NCBI GenBank assembly: GCA_030077755.1
Contig: JAQJZZ010000019.1
Span: 1,562,501 to 1,626,500 of the forward strand
Length of the DNA: 64,000 bases
Source: Filosporella fistucella
Taxonomy: Eukaryota; Ascomycota; Leotiomycetes; Helotiales
Reading direction: 5' to 3'
Made by a program: the position numbers and the translations under genes. Shown piece after piece: positions 48,105 to 60,400 of the stretch (positions are counted from its first letter, which is position 1; the number at the start of each line of letters is the position of its first letter). The notes beneath the pieces were generated by a model. It searched no databases and had not been told where the DNA came from. It worked only from the letters and a program-made list of their open reading frames with translations.

Positions 48105-51100
48105 ATGAACGAGGTTGGAGCGGCCGACCGCACACGACTCTTACGATCCAAACGCGCTGAGCTCAGGTACGATAATTATTTGCATTGCATCGTTGGAAAG
48201 CGCATTCTCTGCCCTACCGATGCATATATGTATTATGATGCTAATGGTTGCAGTCGAATTGTTACGTCGCGCAAGAGAAAACTTCTCGAGTTCCTCGCCG
48301 TTTGCGACTATGTCGAGCCCATTCCCCAAATCGATCTGTCAAACGTCGACGCGCCGCCCACCAATCTAGAAGCTGCACGATTTCTCGATGCCACTGACAT
48401 ATTGCAGTATGTTATCCCTCTCTATCCATCGTGATTTGAACGTGTTGCGAGTTATGCTCGTCTTGCACGTGTCAATTTGCTAATTGCTTCCCTCAGAAAC
48501 CGACGGCTTGACGAGTCCAATCTTCCAACGCGTAGATTATTAAGGTCGGATACCTCGAGGAAGAGATCTCCGATTAGGAAGGCCAGTCCAGATACACGTT
48601 CGAACGATGCGCCACGGAAAGCAGCCAAATTACAACGCGATGGATCGAAGTCGAGAAAGTCGAGAGCATCTACACCGAGTTCTCGAAGTGACGGAGGATT
48701 ACAGTCTGCATCAACTGAGAATAATCTGGGAAATGGATCCAGCCATGGAGTGTCTATGCAACGATCGTCTTCGAAGGGCTCGCAGACCGATCTACCTGCA
48801 GAATCGGCAGCTGTCTTGGATGAGATAGTTGAGGAAAGCTTTGAGAATGCGACCCGGCCTGAACACTCGATGGCAGATTCTGTCGTACCAGCGAAGGATC
48901 TGGAGAGTGACCGGATACGCACGAGAGTTGAAAGTAGGCCTAATAGTCCTGGTGTTGATCCACGAAAGGCGATGCCAATATCTGCAGAGGATGCTGCAAA
49001 CTTACAGGAACCTCTCGTTGAAGGACTGGGATCTCACGATGTACCTCACAAAGCTACGACTGCTCATCTACCTCCCAGGGAAGTCCAGGAACGAAGATTG
49101 CATCAGGCTGAGAAGGAACATGGGCAGAGACAGGATAGCCTCACGATACATCCGCCTCAACATGGACGACATCCAGAAGCTGCATCCTCCCCCGGATCTA
49201 CGAATGATGCCCAGTCTGCAACGACTCCAGCCATGCATGAAACCTCCGCAGATACGAGCCCGGATAATGAAAGTTCCCGATATGATGTAGTGGAAAACAA
49301 GGAGGATGTATCGACACCTACGGCGTTGAAGCCAACTCCAGAAGAGATTGCGGAGAAGGCTCAGCATGAGCGATTAATGCAAGCTCAAATGGAAGTGAAT
49401 CGTGCAGAAATCCTAAAGGACAGTCCGGCCACAGATCCAAACCACTTGCAGGGAGAACAACCCCAGTCTGTGGAGGCCGACGATTCACGACAGGATGGAG
49501 ACAACGAAATTGAGCAACTCACCAAAGATGCTGATGAAATGGTCCAGGATATTGTCGAAGATGAGGACGAAGTAGTAGGTGTACCTACATCAGAAGAGGA
49601 ACCAACTACAGCTTCTCAAGTGGCCAGCCGGAAGTCACAAGTGGGAGAAAGCAAGGTAGCTGAAATTCCTGATTCTGAGGCCGAAAACACACCGCCGGTT
49701 GATGCTATGGATGTTGATGTGACGACGGTCAAGGATTCATTCGAGAGTGCTCCTGCTGTGTCTGAAGCTCCTGCTTCTTCTCCGGTTGTGGCAGAACCTG
49801 TTGAGTCAAGGGCTGTCAATGATTCAAAGAAGTCCTCTGCAACTCCGGCGGCTTCGACACCACGAAGAACGCCAACGCCGGCTACTCCAGTACTCGAGAG
49901 AATGACGACCCGTGTGGCTTCCGGTGCTATGAGACATAAATCTGTATCAGAGATTCTGGGAGAAACTCCGAAGCCTAGCAATTCCTCTGGTCGTGGCACC
50001 GATTCGGATTCCGCAGGCAACTCACATTCACCATCTAGGAGTACAACTCCACAATCTCCTGGTAGCCGTGTCAGAAGCATTGCCGAGAAGCAAAAGGAGA
50101 AAGAACGAAGCAAACTTTCTACTGTTATATTTCCAGGACGGCCACCCAAACCAGCTCCTCGGGACAACGCCTTGGTACACAGTGGTGAACCTGAGTCGTT
50201 GAAAGATGATTACTTCTTACCCCTATTCCTTGCTTCATCCTCCACCGATAAGAAACTTGACAGCCTCCTCGCTACCGCACATAAAACTATCACCACCTCT
50301 AACGCCTATATTCCGATTGAGGAGAACCAAACAACAAAGGTTCTGAAACGAATTTACAGTCTTCAAAATTCTAGCAAGTGGTCATTACGACAACCGAAAC
50401 GATGTCCGGAACCAATTCGGCCGACTTTCCATTGGGATGTCATGCTCCAAGAAGCAAAATGGATGCGGACAGACTTCAGAGAAGAAGCGAAATGGAAGAG
50501 GACCGTGGCGAGAAATCTTGCATTTGCTTGTGCTGAGTGGGTTGAGGCAAGTCTAGAGGATCGAAAATTGCTCCAAGTGAAAGCCTCATCACCAAAACCC
50601 CTCAACCCTGAGACCCAAGACACAGAAATGGGTGAGGCATCAAGTCATGCTGCGCATCCTACTCCTGATCTTGTTGCCTCAGGTGAGTCTGACTCTCAGC
50701 TTGATGATTTTGACGAAGAACCCCGTCTCAATCTCTTAGAAACCGTTGCTCCTACTGCCATCTTCGGACTGCAATATGACGATGTCGTTTTTGGATTAAA
50801 CAGATCTCCTCTTACCGACAAGCTATTGGATGAATTGCCGATATATGGTGCTCCACTACAGGTACCAAAGATGCCAGATGACTTGCCAACCTCTGAGATT
50901 GACCCGGATCGATTTTGGAAACGGCCGGCATTGCCATTGAGTAAATACGTCGAAGGACGTATGGAGTTGAAGTGGGAAGGGCCGCCCAGAAAAAAGAGTC
51001 GCTACCATTACGACGAGGAAGACGACGATGAAGATCAGGTTGTATTTGGCGAGCAACTCACAAAGAAGCCAATCTTGCCTCCAGAGTCGGCCGATGTTGC

Positions 51101-52894
51101 CCTGTTCAATCCGGACCACAAACATATCAGAGATCGAATCCACTCTTCACATCAATTCCGTCCACCCTCTGAATTTCCCATGCCATTGCAAAGTTTCTTC
51201 GAATGCCGAATTGCTTCTCAATGGACCGCGGATGAGGATATGGAACTTAAAGGTCTCGTACGGGATTATTCCTACAACTGGTCCCTCATCTCAACTATGC
51301 TCAGCACGAAATCACTTTTCGCTGCTGGACCCGAACGTCGAACTCCATGGGAATGTTTCGAGAGGTGGATACATCTGGAGGGTCTTCCTGCTGACATGCA
51401 AAAAACTCACTACTTCAGAGCTTATACTACTCGGATCGACGCCGCAAATCGCAGTGTTGCACAACAAGCCCAAGCACAGCAGCAACAAAACGCAGCGGGT
51501 CAGATGCAACCCATGCCAAGAAAGCGGCCAACTACAAGCGTGCGTGTTGAACGCCGTAGAAATTCGAAACATCTCACTCTGGTTGAATCGATGAGAAAGT
51601 TGGCCAAGAAACGTGAGACCAGCCTTCAAAAGCAGCAACATGCCGCTGGAATGGCTGCAATGCGTAAGGCGAATGAGGCACCACATCCTGCTAACCGCAA
51701 TATGCCTGCAACAACCCCACAGGATTTTAGTAGGATCAAATTTGAGCGAGAGGAACAATTCAAGGAGCGCCTGGCTGAACTTCAACGGCGTCAGGAAGCT
51801 CAGCGAAGGGTACATCTCTCCTAATTTTCTTTCCGTTTCCTGCTTTTACAATTTACCGTTATATATAACTAACACTTTTTAAGGCTGTTTTACTGCAGCA
51901 GCGAAATCTTCAGAATCCTCAACAGCCTGGTGTACCGAATGGTGCGCCTCCTCGCCCACCTACTGGCGCAGTCATGCCCAATGGTCCTCAGCCGAACAAC
52001 CAGAATCTTACTGTTCCTGGTCAAAATCGACCACGTCCAATGCCACCTCAGATGCCAGGACAGCCGATGCAGAATGGTCTTCGTCCTCCTCAAATGGGTA
52101 TGAATGGGGTTCCAGCAGCACAAATGCAAGGTCAACTCCCTCTCCCTAATCCAGCACTTGACGTTGGTCTTGTCACGCGGGCACATCAAATATCTCAACA
52201 TCAACAGGCAATTCTTCGTCAACAACAAGGGCTACCAGGCCAATCTCCACAAATGCACAATTCTCCTCCACGTATGAATGGCATGCCTCAACCAGGGTTC
52301 GCAATGCCACCAAACATGATGCCTCCTTTCAATTCAAATCCAAATGGTATCTCTACACCTCCTCCCAATCATGCACAGTCTCCTATTCAAGGACAAGCAG
52401 GATCTCCCCGTATGGGACAGAATACTACAGGTCTTTCTCACGTTCAGCATCTGGAGCAGATGTACAAGCAGAAATATCCTGGCGCAACACCCGATCAAAT
52501 TACCCGACTTATTTCCGAGCATCTTGCTAAATCTGTTCAACAACAGCAAGCTCAGGCTGTTCAGCAACATCAACAGAGACAAGGTTTGGCGCAAAGTGCT
52601 ATGAATGCTGCCGCTGGGAGTCCTGTTAATGGGGCTCCTGGAATACCAGGAATGCCTGGGATGAATTCGATAGGTGGTTCGTCAAGTACCCCTCAGCTAT
52701 ACGCTCAAATTCTTCGTCAACAGCAAGAGAACCAGTCAAAGCAAAGTCAGGCAGCAGCACAAGCTTCGAAGACCGTTGCAAACGCACAGGGACAGGAAAA
52801 TAGGGTCGTAAACGGGAATGGGACTGGAAATGGAAATGCCGGACAAGGTCATGCTCATCGCAATAGCTCTGGGAGTGTACAAAGTAGCACATAG
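48105..52894 (+). CDS. EAF1: EAF1/VID21, NuA4 histone acetyltransferase scaffold
   Basis: Three exons (48105-48406, 48497-51809, 51884-52894), 1541 residues. The start is ATG 48105; the frame is open further upstream but without an ATG. The N-terminal block (RTRLLRSKRAEL) and a long S/P/E-rich disordered region come first. An HSA domain follows with HWDVMLQEAKWMRTDFREEA, then KWKRTVARNLAFACAEWVEA. A SANT/Myb-like domain has QWTADEDMELKGLVRDYSYN, then WSLISTMLS and a conserved R-T-P-W-E-C-F-E-R-W. The last 400 residues are Q/P/N-rich (QQQQAQAVQQHQQRQG). HSA followed by SANT with a Q-rich tail is the EAF1 layout; EAF1 is the platform subunit that holds NuA4 together, the HSA binding actin and Arp4 and the SANT contacting Tra1 and other subunits. 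SPP2 lies 440 bp downstream on the same strand. Confidence 0.93.
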
Positions 52895-53334
52895 GTCTTT
52901 TGATGGGAGTTTGGGGCTGGATTTGCTAGGATATGGAGCTTTTGGTGGAGGAGTTGGTGGTGACGTGATATATTAGATGGCTGAAGTACCTCAGCGAGCG
53001 TCTGTAGGTTTAACCAGTAGTTAAAGCATGGCTTTAGCGTGCATGAATAAAGTAATAAGCAAAACAATTTTCAAATGAATCGGTGATATGACAATTCTAC
53101 GACTTGAATTCGTACCAGGACTCGAAGACATTTGTCTTTGCTGTCGAATTTCACGATGACCTTGACTCAGAGTGCACTTCGTGGGTAAGTTGAAGCCCCA
53201 CATTCGAGGTCACAATCCGATAAGGCAACAATTCTTATCAAACCGTGCAAATCCAAATAATTCTCGACATCTCGCGCTTCTGCCTTCAACTTGAGACCAC
53301 AATCCCACCTCAACTTCACAACTCAACCTCCAAT
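52895..53334. other. Spacer between EAF1 and SPP2
   Basis: 440 bp, 3' flank of EAF1 and promoter of SPP2. The last 100 bp before 53335 are CA/CT-rich leader sequence. Nothing else seen. Confidence 0.5.
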
Positions 53335-54519
53335 ATGCCCCCTTCAAAAGACGACCCTCAATCCAGCGCTTCTACCCCAAAAATCGCAATGAAAGGCTTC
53401 TCCTTCTCCGCCAAATCCAAATCCACAGACTCGAAACCAGGCGCGCCCAAACCTCCGGCCGCAAAAACTGGCTTCTCCCTCTCCAAACCCGCTCAAAAGA
53501 CAGGAACAGCCTTCTCCTTGACTCCCAAAAATGGCCTCGCGAAACCGAGCTCGAATCTAGGCAAGAGAGGCAGAAATACATTTGCACACGATGATAGTGA
53601 TGACGAGGAAGTGAATGGGAAGGGGAAGCATGAGGTTATTACTGGCTTTGGAGAGGATGGTAGAGCAGTTGTGCATGGTGAGGTTGGTAAGGAGGTGCTT
53701 GTTATTCCGAGTCTGGGGAATAGGGATTGGAGGGGCGAGATGCGCGAGAAGAGGGGGAAGAATCTTTTGCCTCCGGAGGAGGTGGCGAGGAGAGAGGGGG
53801 AAAGGAAGATGAGGGATGGGGAGGTGAAGAAGGAGGGTGTAGATGTGGTTAATTCTGCGGATGGGGAGATTCAGTGGGGATTGAGTGTTAGGAAGAGGGT
53901 TAAGACTGAGGATGCTGAGGGGGAGACTGTTCAGGAGAAATCTGAGGAAGTAACCGAGGATATCAAGGAGGAGTCGAAGGAGGAAACACCCAGAACCGTA
54001 GATCAGGAGGCTATAGACGCGCTCATTGGCGCACAAACCTCGAAGAAAGGACCAGATCTCGTCATCCCAGCTCACCACCACGAACAAGTCTCAGAAGAAG
54101 AAGCCTACCGCCGGGCCATTGCCTCTGCCCCCGATGTCTCAACACTAGAAGATTATGAGCGTGTCCCCGTGGAAGAATTTGGCGCTGCTCTCCTGCGCGG
54201 TATGGGCTGGAAAGGCGAGAAGAAGGGAGGTGTAAAAGAAGTCAAGAGACGGCAGAATCTATTAGGTCTCGGAGCGAAGGAGTTGAAAGAAGCGGAGGAA
54301 CTAGGAGCGTGGGTCAATAGGAGTGATACCAAGAGATTGAATAATTATGGGAGGGGGAGTGGGGCCGAAAGAAGACCGAAAGCTAGTGAGTATAAGAGGG
54401 ATAAGGAGAGGAGAGATGAAAGGAGGGAGGAGAGGAGTGGTGGGGGATATAGGGAAAGGGATAGTGGGAGAGAGAGGGAGAGAGAACGAGAGAGAGATTA
54501 TAGGAGGGAGAGGAGGTAG
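53335..54519 (+). CDS. SPP2: Pre-mRNA splicing factor SPP2
   Basis: Single exon, 394 residues; ATG at 53335. The N-terminal third has repeated G-F-S-F/L-S/K phrases (KGFSFSAKSKS, KTGFSLSKPAQK, AFSLTPKNG) and a basic GKRGRNTF motif followed by DDSDDEE. The defining part is V-E-E-F-G-A-A-L-L-R-G-M-G-W-K-G near residue 285, the G-patch of the Spp2/GPKOW family, preceded by YRRAIASAPDVSTLEDYERVPV. The C-terminal 40 residues are an R/E repeat (RDSGRERERERERDYRRERR). Spp2 binds and activates the DEAH helicase Prp2 through the G-patch at the first catalytic remodelling of the spliceosome. The strand bias to G is strong in the second half of the gene, which leaves large but meaningless ORFs on the other strand. 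Confidence 0.9.
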   Translation: MPPSKDDPQSSASTPKIAMKGFSFSAKSKSTDSKPGAPKPPAAKTGFSLSKPAQKTGTAFSLTPKNGLAKPSSNLGKRGRNTFAHDDSDDEEVNGKGKHEVITGFGEDGRAVVHGEVGKEVLVIPSLGNRDWRGEMREKRGKNLLPPEEVARREGERKMRDGEVKKEGVDVVNSADGEIQWGLSVRKRVKTEDAEGETVQEKSEEVTEDIKEESKEETPRTVDQEAIDALIGAQTSKKGPDLVIPAHHHEQVSEEEAYRRAIASAPDVSTLEDYERVPVEEFGAALLRGMGWKGEKKGGVKEVKRRQNLLGLGAKELKEAEELGAWVNRSDTKRLNNYGRGSGAERRPKASEYKRDKERRDERREERSGGGYRERDSGRERERERERDYRRERR

Positions 54520-55473
54520 ATGGGTTGATATTTTGAGATGGAGATTAAGTCGTAGCGTAGTGCACGTGCGACTTTTGTTCTTCATGGTTTATAGAATTAA
54601 AAGCTCATAGCCATCTGAGCATTTACCATCCCTGCGATTCTTTTAACTGTTTGCGTGATTACTTGGTACGAGATTGGGAAGCTGCAGCTATAGGCAAGTT
54701 ATTTCCGATGCTCTCCCTTTATTTTGAAATATCAATTTTCTGTGAAATAAATCATTTTGACCTCTTAATCCCTCAATCCTAAACCTATTCATGATTTCTT
54801 AACGCTCACATTAAATAAAATAAAATTGATGTTCCAACTAAGCTCTGGCACCTCAGGTACCTCTCTCCTCAGCTGATTATATGAGAAATGTGTGTTGTCT
54901 CTATCATAGTCATCCAGATATTCTTATAATCTCGGAGTAGCAGTGAAATTCTAATTCCTTTCCAATTGTTGGAGTTGCTTGGATTGCAGGCTCTTGCGGA
55001 ATATACAGGATACTTAGTTCTCACTTCTTGTATTCTGTTTGTGTAGTTATTGCTTCGTAGCTGGATATTAGAAAACAAGTATATACTAGCGACGTTATTC
55101 CACTGGGGCGTATCGATTCCTTATATCGTGCTCTGACGAACCGATTTGGGGCTAAGTTGAAGTTCTTCAACTGATTTTGTAAGTTTTGTCAAGAGTAACT
55201 TAGGAGATTCAAGGGATGTGTCGGAAATTTAGACTGGGATAAAGCGTATGGTTCACTTTTAGAATCTTCACACTGTTTCTACTTATTTACTTTGAATTGA
55301 GCCACCATTTTGCTTGGGACATTTACAACCGTTCTGGTCCGCATGGCAAAACCCCCTTTTCCGAATCTTTCTATCGCTTCTCCTTTCCTGAACCTATCCC
55401 GTTCTTCCTACAGTCCTACTCTCCACCTCCTTTTCGTCTTCCAGATCATGCTAGTGCCAAATACTCAGGCATT
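54520..55473. other. Convergent intergenic, AT-rich
   Basis: About 950 bp between SPP2 and the oppositely oriented M20 gene. AT-rich around 54700-54840. No gene, RNA or repeat supported. Confidence 0.5.
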
Positions 55474-56882
55474 TTATCTCAAAAAGCTCAACGCACCCAC
55501 GACCAAAGCATCAACCCCCGTACTCAAAGTCGGTTCTATAACCGGTGCAAAAAACGCACTATGATTGATAGGCAACCCATGCAATTTCCCTTCCTTCTTC
55601 GCCTTCTCCCATTTACCCTCATCCGTACCACCAAAAGTCCAATAACAGTACGGCACACCCTTTCCCCCATCTTTCCTCGGTACTTCCGTGGCCAGGATCG
55701 CAAAATCTTCACTCCCTCCCAACGGCGCAGCTTCTCCATCGAATTTATCTCCAAAAAAGCTCTGAAATGCCTCTGAGATATGAGCTGTAGTAGCAGAATC
55801 ATTAATAGTAAAAGGGAACGAGCTTGTCTCCTCCCATTTCGGCTCCTTAGGTGAACCACTAGCATCACACTCCGCCTTGACAATCCTCTTGATAGCACCC
55901 AGAACCCTCTCTCTCGTCTCAGGCGTAACAGTCCTAACATTAATCTTGATAGCCGCCTCGTCAGAAATAATGTTTTCCGTCATCCCACTTTGTACACTCC
56001 CTACTGTAACCACAGCCGCTTCCCTCGGATCTACCTCTCTGGAAACCACTGTCTGTAACCGAACAATAATATGCGCAGCTAGAACGACGGGATCAACCGT
56101 CCTATGAGGCTGTGATGCGTGACCACCTCTTCCATACACCGTGACGCGAAAACTATCTGCTGCGCTGGCGAAAGAACCGCTTTTTGTTCCAACGGTGCCG
56201 GAAGGGAAAGGCATGACATGTTGTCCCAAAACTATATCTGGGATAGGACAAGCGTGCTTCTTTGGATCGTAAAGGCCGTCTTTTATCATGGCTTTTGCGC
56301 CACCTGCTCTCTCCTCGTTTGGCTGGAAGAGAATTATGAGAGTTCCTTTCCATTCTTTCCTGGCATTAGAAAGCGTCGTAGCAGCAGCCAACATGGCTGC
56401 TACATGCATATCATGACCACACTAGGAAGAATTAGCCCTGCATTTCATAATCTCTCAAGTAGCGAGCAGGATCCAAAGTTTTCTGAATCTGGAAACATTC
56501 GCTTTACAGTAATTTTATGATAAGGAAGAAAGGAATGACATACAGCATGCATAACAGGTTTCTCAACCCCATCTTCGACATCGACTTCTCGCTTCTTACT
56601 CGCATACGGTAAACCAGTCAATTCTTCCACAGGTAAAGCATCCGTATCCGCGCGCAAGAGAACAGTTTTCCCTTCTCCATTGGAAAGAATACCGATTAAT
56701 CCTGTGCCGCCGATTGAGGTGCGGACTTCAAAGGAGGGGAGAGAGCGGAGATGATCTGCTGCGGTGGAAGCGGCGAGGTGTTCTTGCAGGGAGAGACCAG
56801 GATTTTGGTGGAGAGTTTTGTAGATATCTTCATAAGAGGAAAGGGAAGGTTTGTGGGTTGAGAGGAGGGTTTTGATATCCAT
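55474..56882 (-). CDS. M20 family amidohydrolase (aminoacylase/IAA-amino acid hydrolase-like)
   Basis: Two exons on the minus strand (56882-56544, 56421-55474), 428 residues. Exon 1 ends at M-H-A and exon 2 opens with C-G-H-D-M-H, so the metal-binding motif M-H-A-C-G-H-D-M-H is formed by splicing. Other family motifs: A-D-T-D-A-L-P (RADTDALPVEE), Q-P-N-E-E-R-A-G-G-A (metal and catalytic Glu), G-R-G-G-H-A-S-Q-P-H, G-G-S-E-D-F and the C-terminal N-H-S-A-F-F-A-P (last metal His). This is the M20D amidohydrolase group, which cleaves N-acyl amino acids such as N-acetyl amino acids or indole-acetyl conjugates using two metal ions. There is no signal peptide, so it is probably cytosolic. Substrate is not predictable from sequence. 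Confidence 0.9.
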
Positions 56883-57490
56883 TTTTAAAATGTGGATTTG
56901 TTTGTGCGTGAGGGGAGTGAAGAAAGAGAATGTTGACCGAGATGGGAATTTAGAGATGATTACGCAATGGGAGTAATGTGTTAAGACGGAAACAATATCA
57001 TATGTTAAGATAAAGGAATACTAGAGAGTAAGAGCTTAACAATATAAGAAGCATCGTCATCTCGACAATCCTATCTAGGAATAGAAGGTCGTTGCGCTAG
57101 AAAAAGTGAAAGGTGGGGGAATGTGGGGAAGGAAGGGGAAGAGGGGTTGGGCAAAGTAGTAGCTTTTGGGAAGTCTGATTCAGAGTAAGATTTATATAAA
57201 AGAGGGGATTTTGGTTGAGACTCAGAAAATATAATTCAAATGATGTAGCTTGAAATGTGCTCACTGTGATGCAAAAAATAAGTTCATCTAGAGACAATAA
57301 TTTCTTACTGTAGCTATTGTTTTTGGAATTGCACAGTGATGGACAGGTCTGGGGCGTCCACATGAGGAGGGATAGGGTTCTGGGCCTCAGGCAGCAGGTA
57401 ATCAGGCTTGACCTTCCATCTCAGCCTGATGCGAGCCCGAAGTGCAACTTAGATTGGGAGTATTGTGCAAGTTCACAACTCAACTTTGGA
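56883..57490. other. Divergent spacer between amidohydrolase and NLR-like gene
   Basis: About 600 bp. The frame of the NLR-like gene is open upstream of 57491 to about 57317 with an internal ATG, so a longer N-terminus of up to 40-50 residues is possible but has no recognisable content. Confidence 0.45.
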
Positions 57491-60400
57491 ATGGGCCTGT
57501 TCGACAAGGCAAAAAGGGCATTAAAGGGATCAAAGGGGTCCAAGAAGGAGGTATCATCACTTTCCGGAATCGTTTCTACCATCGATGCTACAAATTCTAG
57601 GGATCCTCAAAAGTCGATCACGAATAACACGCCAGGCAAGCCAAGTCGTCGTTTAGGCCCCACTGTTTGGAGTCCTGGAACATCACCTATAGTCGAGTAC
57701 GTAATTGTGATGAAAAGAGAATTCTTGGAACAGATGCTGATATGTATGTTTTAGTATTGTGTTTCTGCACGGCTTGACGGGAGAGCCAGAGAAAACATGG
57801 ACTGCAGATAATGCGACCGAGCCATGGCCCAAGACATTGCTGGCTGAGGATATCACAAATGCTCGGATTATCACCTATGGATATGATGCCGATGTCGTAC
57901 ATTGGTTGGAACCGGCTGGTCAAAATACCGTGAGAGAGCATGCCCAGAACCTCGTCAATGATCTGTGTAGTCTCCGGGCGAGGACGAAAACCTCCAAACA
58001 ACCAGTTTTATTTGTGGCACATAGTCTTGGTGGCCTAATCTGCCAGGATGCTTTGCTTCTATGTGTTAATCCCAATGAAGAGGCTCAAGGTGAGCTGCTA
58101 GATTGCACTCGAGGGGTTGCATTCATGGGGACGCCTAATGCTGGATCTGACTTTGAGATGTTTGCTACGGCGGTTGCCAACGTTATCAGCCTCAGTTTTG
58201 TCAAAAAACCAAACACTCAGCTCCTAGAAGTGTTGAAAGGACGCTCGCAAGTCCTGGCAAATATCAAGAATGGCTTCTTGACGATGGTACGAGGTCGAAT
58301 CCGACCAGGACATCCTGAGATCAAGATACATGCTTTTGTTGAGGAGCTTCCCGTCGTTGCAACTGGCCATGTGAGTACTTCTTGATTGAGTGAGACATTT
58401 GTTGATACATTGACCAGCGTGTGGTTGAACCCGATTCTGCCGTTGTACCTGGCTACAATTCTACAACTATCCCAGCAAACCACATGAACATGACAAAATT
58501 TTCAAGCAAGAGTGAAGTTGGCTATGAAAGGGTACTGGGAAGGTTGGTGAGTTGGGTATCATCAATTGAAAATAAAAGCGGTATATGATCCATACGAGCC
58601 TTCGATTGGTGCGGTCTTAATTCGTGATATGTAGAAGGTCCCAACGTGACTGTCACCAGACGAAGCGCTACCAAGGATCTGTCTGTTCAAGAGGCCATGA
58701 ACGATCCTAAATTGGGCAATAAGTATTACTATCGCTATCCCAAACATGGCGACATTATTCAACGTCCTGAGCTGATTTCTAAGATTACTCATCTTACAGC
58801 CCTAGAACCGGAGGTTGGCCCGCGCATATGTATTCTTTGCGGTATGGGCGGACAGGGAAAGACTGCCCTCGCAGCCAATTTTTGTCGTCAAGCTGAAACG
58901 AAACATCTTTTCCTCGCAATCTTCTGGCTTGATGCGTCTTCAGAGGAGGCTCTAAAGAGAGGCTTAGTTGCTATAGCTGATGTCGTCAGAGAGAATGTGA
59001 CCCAGATCTTTAAGTCGAACGACGAGCGAATCGAATTCTCGTTGCGGATGATTGAAAGTTGGAACCGACCGTGGCTACTTGTACTCGACAACTACGATAA
59101 TCCGTCTCGGTTTCAAAACTTGCACAGCTATATCCCGAATGGTTCCCATGGATCGATTTTGATCACTAGCCGTAATTCAAACCTTGGTTCGCTTGGCGTG
59201 GTAGTTGAAGTACCCCCAATCTCGCAAAAAGAGGCCCTTTCTTTGCTTTATAATCGAATCGGGGGCGCCGATAAGTTCCCTGAGCAAGAAGAGTATGCTT
59301 TGAAGATAGTCGAGCTTCTTGGCTATCTTCCACTCGCCATTGATCAAGCTGGAGCTTATATACGCAGACGAGTCAACTTCCAGCTTTCCAGATTCATTGA
59401 TGAGTACGATGAGAAGAAACAGATCATTTGGTCGAGAGCCCCCACAGTATGGGAATACAAAAATGTTGTCTACACAACATGGGAAATGTCATTTGAGCTG
59501 ATTGATGAGGATGAGGATGAAAGGCTTGAAAAGAGTCAGATCCTTACCATGCTCTCGTTTCTCGACTTTCGAAATATCTCTCAAGAGATTTTCAGAATTC
59601 CTCGTCGCTTTGCTGTCGTTCCCGTCGAGATAGCTACGGAACCCCCAAAGTGGTTGGGAGTATGGCTTACAGAAAATGGAGACTGGGATTGGAGCAAGTT
59701 AGAGGATCTTTTCCTCGATTTTAGAGAGCTGTCACTTCTCCAAATGTCACCTCTTGGCCCGTCCACCCTTCGACTTTCGATGCACCCCCTTATTTCGGAG
59801 TGGATCAAATATCGTGCGGATCTCAAGTCAAGGAGGGAGTGTCTCCTGCAGGCCATCGCCATCGTCAACATGTGCCTTCACGCTAAACTCCAAAGCCTCG
59901 AACGGTATTTGATATCTGATGACGCCCAGCAGCAAATTTTTCAGCACAAAGTTTCGTGTACCAAGAATTTGCATGAGCTGCAAAAGATTGACACAGATTT
60001 TCTGAGCAATCTGAATCCATTCGTGGACACTTCAACACAGGCAGACCAACCCAATAACGAGACAATGCTTGTAGAGAACGATACTGGGCAGGAGGCAGCA
60101 CAAAATTTTAACGAAGCAGGCCAAGCACTCCAGGATGACCTGTCCAAGGTATCTTTCAAATTTCAGAGCCTGCTCGACGACGAAAACCTTCAGTACGACA
60201 GCGCGATTCTAAACTGGCTAGCGCCAAATGATTCACCAGGAAAACAGCTATCCCATAATCTATCTGTGGCTCTCAAGGGCACTGGAAGGTGGTTTATCGA
60301 CCATCCAGTCTTTCAAGAATGGGTTCAGGGCATACACCAAGAGCTTTGGTGTTATGGACATGGTTGTATTCCTAATACCCCTACTTTGGATCATCATGCT

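Noticed and set aside
55297..55776. Plus-strand ORF of 159 codons
   Set aside because: Antisense to the M20 gene, whose metal motifs are intact on the other strand.
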